Shown here: positions 63,510 to 64,000 of the stretch, one piece after another | How positions within the stretch are numbered: the stretch's first letter is position 1 | Layout of the letters: every line of letters begins with the position of its first letter | From: Oxalobacteraceae bacterium | Lineage (GTDB): Bacteria; Pseudomonadota; Gammaproteobacteria; Burkholderiales; Burkholderiaceae_D | Assembly (NCBI GenBank): GCA_003537575.1 | Contig: DPRS01000009.1 | Location: forward strand, 31,639 to 95,638 | Direction of reading: 5' to 3' | DNA: 64,000 nucleotides | Position numbers and translations under genes: made by a program | The notes under the pieces: generated by a model | The model's database searches: none | What the model saw: the letters and a program-made list of their open reading frames with translations, nothing else | Told to the model about the DNA's origin: nothing

Positions 63510-64000
63510 CAGCTGGCAAAACCCTGCGGATTCATGCTCTGCCAGCGCCAATGATCGGCGCACATTTCTTCCAGTCCCTTCTTCGCTTGCCATCCCAGCA
63601 CTTCGCGCGCCTCTGTCGGATTGGCGTAGCAAACCGCGATATCGCCGGGGCGGCGGCCGACGATGTCATACGGGACAGGCCGGCTGCTGGCTGCTTCAAA
63701 GGCGCGCACGATTTCCAGCACGCTGTATCCCCGGCCGGTGCCGAGGTTGACGGTAAAGCCCCGGTTGGCGCTGAACAGGCGGTCCAGCGCGGCGACATGG
63801 CCGCGCGCCAGATCCACCACGTGAATATAGTCGCGCACGCCGGTGCCGTCCGGCGTCGGATAATCGTTGCCGAACACCGACAGGCGCGGCCGGCGTCCGA
63901 CGGCAACCTGGGCCACGAAGGGCATGAGGTTGTTGGGGATGCCGGTAGGATCTTCACCAATCAGCCCGCTCGGATGGGCGCCGACCGGATTGAAGTAGCG
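63509..64000 (-). CDS. galE: UDP-glucose 4-epimerase, C-terminal part (truncated by window edge)
   Basis: The last 164 codons of the gene are in the window. RYFNPVGAHPSGLIGEDPTG, then PNNLMPFVAQVAVGRR, VFGNDYPTPDGTGVRDYIHV and the RGYSVLEIVRAFE helix are diagnostic of GalE. The catalytic Tyr-x3-Lys and the NAD-binding fold lie outside. GalE interconverts UDP-glucose and UDP-galactose for envelope and exopolysaccharide sugars, which fits the EpsA-like regulator nearby. Confidence 0.94.
   Translation of the reverse strand, partial: RYFNPVGAHPSGLIGEDPTGIPNNLMPFVAQVAVGRRPRLSVFGNDYPTPDGTGVRDYIHVVDLARGHVAALDRLFSANRGFTVNLGTGRGYSVLEIVRAFEAASSRPVPYDIVGRRPGDIAVCYANPTEAREVLGWQAKKGLEEMCADHWRWQSMNPQGFAS

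Overview
The window is high-GC, gene-dense chromosomal DNA of a betaproteobacterium. It is most likely a member of the Oxalobacteraceae (Herminiimonas, Herbaspirillum or Collimonas type). This is inferred from the housekeeping proteins, the P. aeruginosa-like nar cluster and an EpsA-like regulator, not from a database search.

Layout. (1) 1-5823: housekeeping block with a partial Smr-domain gene, trxB, ftsK, lolA and rarA. (2) 5824-33288: about 27 kb devoted to nitrate respiration and its control. It holds napEDABC (periplasmic reductase), narK1-narK2-narGHJI with a parvulin PPIase and moaA, a beta-carbonic anhydrase, narX-narL, a CHASE/PAS/GAF/GGDEF/EAL protein and a hybrid histidine kinase. 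(3) 33374-34839: serS and tRNA-Ser(CGA). In E. coli serS directly follows rarA, so the nitrate block looks inserted into an old ftsK-lolA-rarA-serS neighbourhood. (4) 34820-51209: a 16.4 kb integrative element in the 3' end of tRNA-Ser. It has a P4-type integrase, a C4-like structured RNA leader, small satellite-type genes, AlpA, a YdaU-like (DUF1376) replication protein containing iteron-like repeats, a DnaB helicase, three very large internal-virion (ejection) proteins, a PC4-like ssDNA-binding protein, two DUF4224 proteins and a small repressor. No terminase, portal, capsid, tail or lysis gene is visible. (5) 51210-64000: a palindrome-rich scar, a VOC protein, the formaldehyde detoxification operon frmR-frmA-frmB, a Tat-exported tyrosinase, a sensory diguanylate cyclase, an EpsA-like LuxR regulator, a HEAT-repeat protein, an NhaR-like regulator, a TerC membrane protein, a small lipoprotein and the C-terminal part of galE.

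How the parts work together. NarK1/NarK2 import nitrate and export nitrite, NarGHI reduces nitrate on the cytoplasmic side, NarJ and the PPIase assist maturation, MoaA feeds the molybdenum cofactor, and NarX/NarL sense nitrate and nitrite. A CTAGTCC/GACTAGTC-type motif recurs in the intergenic regions of this cluster and is a candidate operator. The integrated element looks like a phage satellite or a strongly reduced podovirus prophage. It keeps integration, RNA-based immunity and replication, and of the virion genes only the three ejection-type proteins.

Most noteworthy: the ejection-protein-only element with its C4-like leader, iterons and shared TGGCAAA motif; a two-copy structured small-RNA candidate (about 52100-52225 and 58735-58857, minus strand); and the CTAGTCC motif family. 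All functional calls rest on reading motifs by eye; no similarity search was run.
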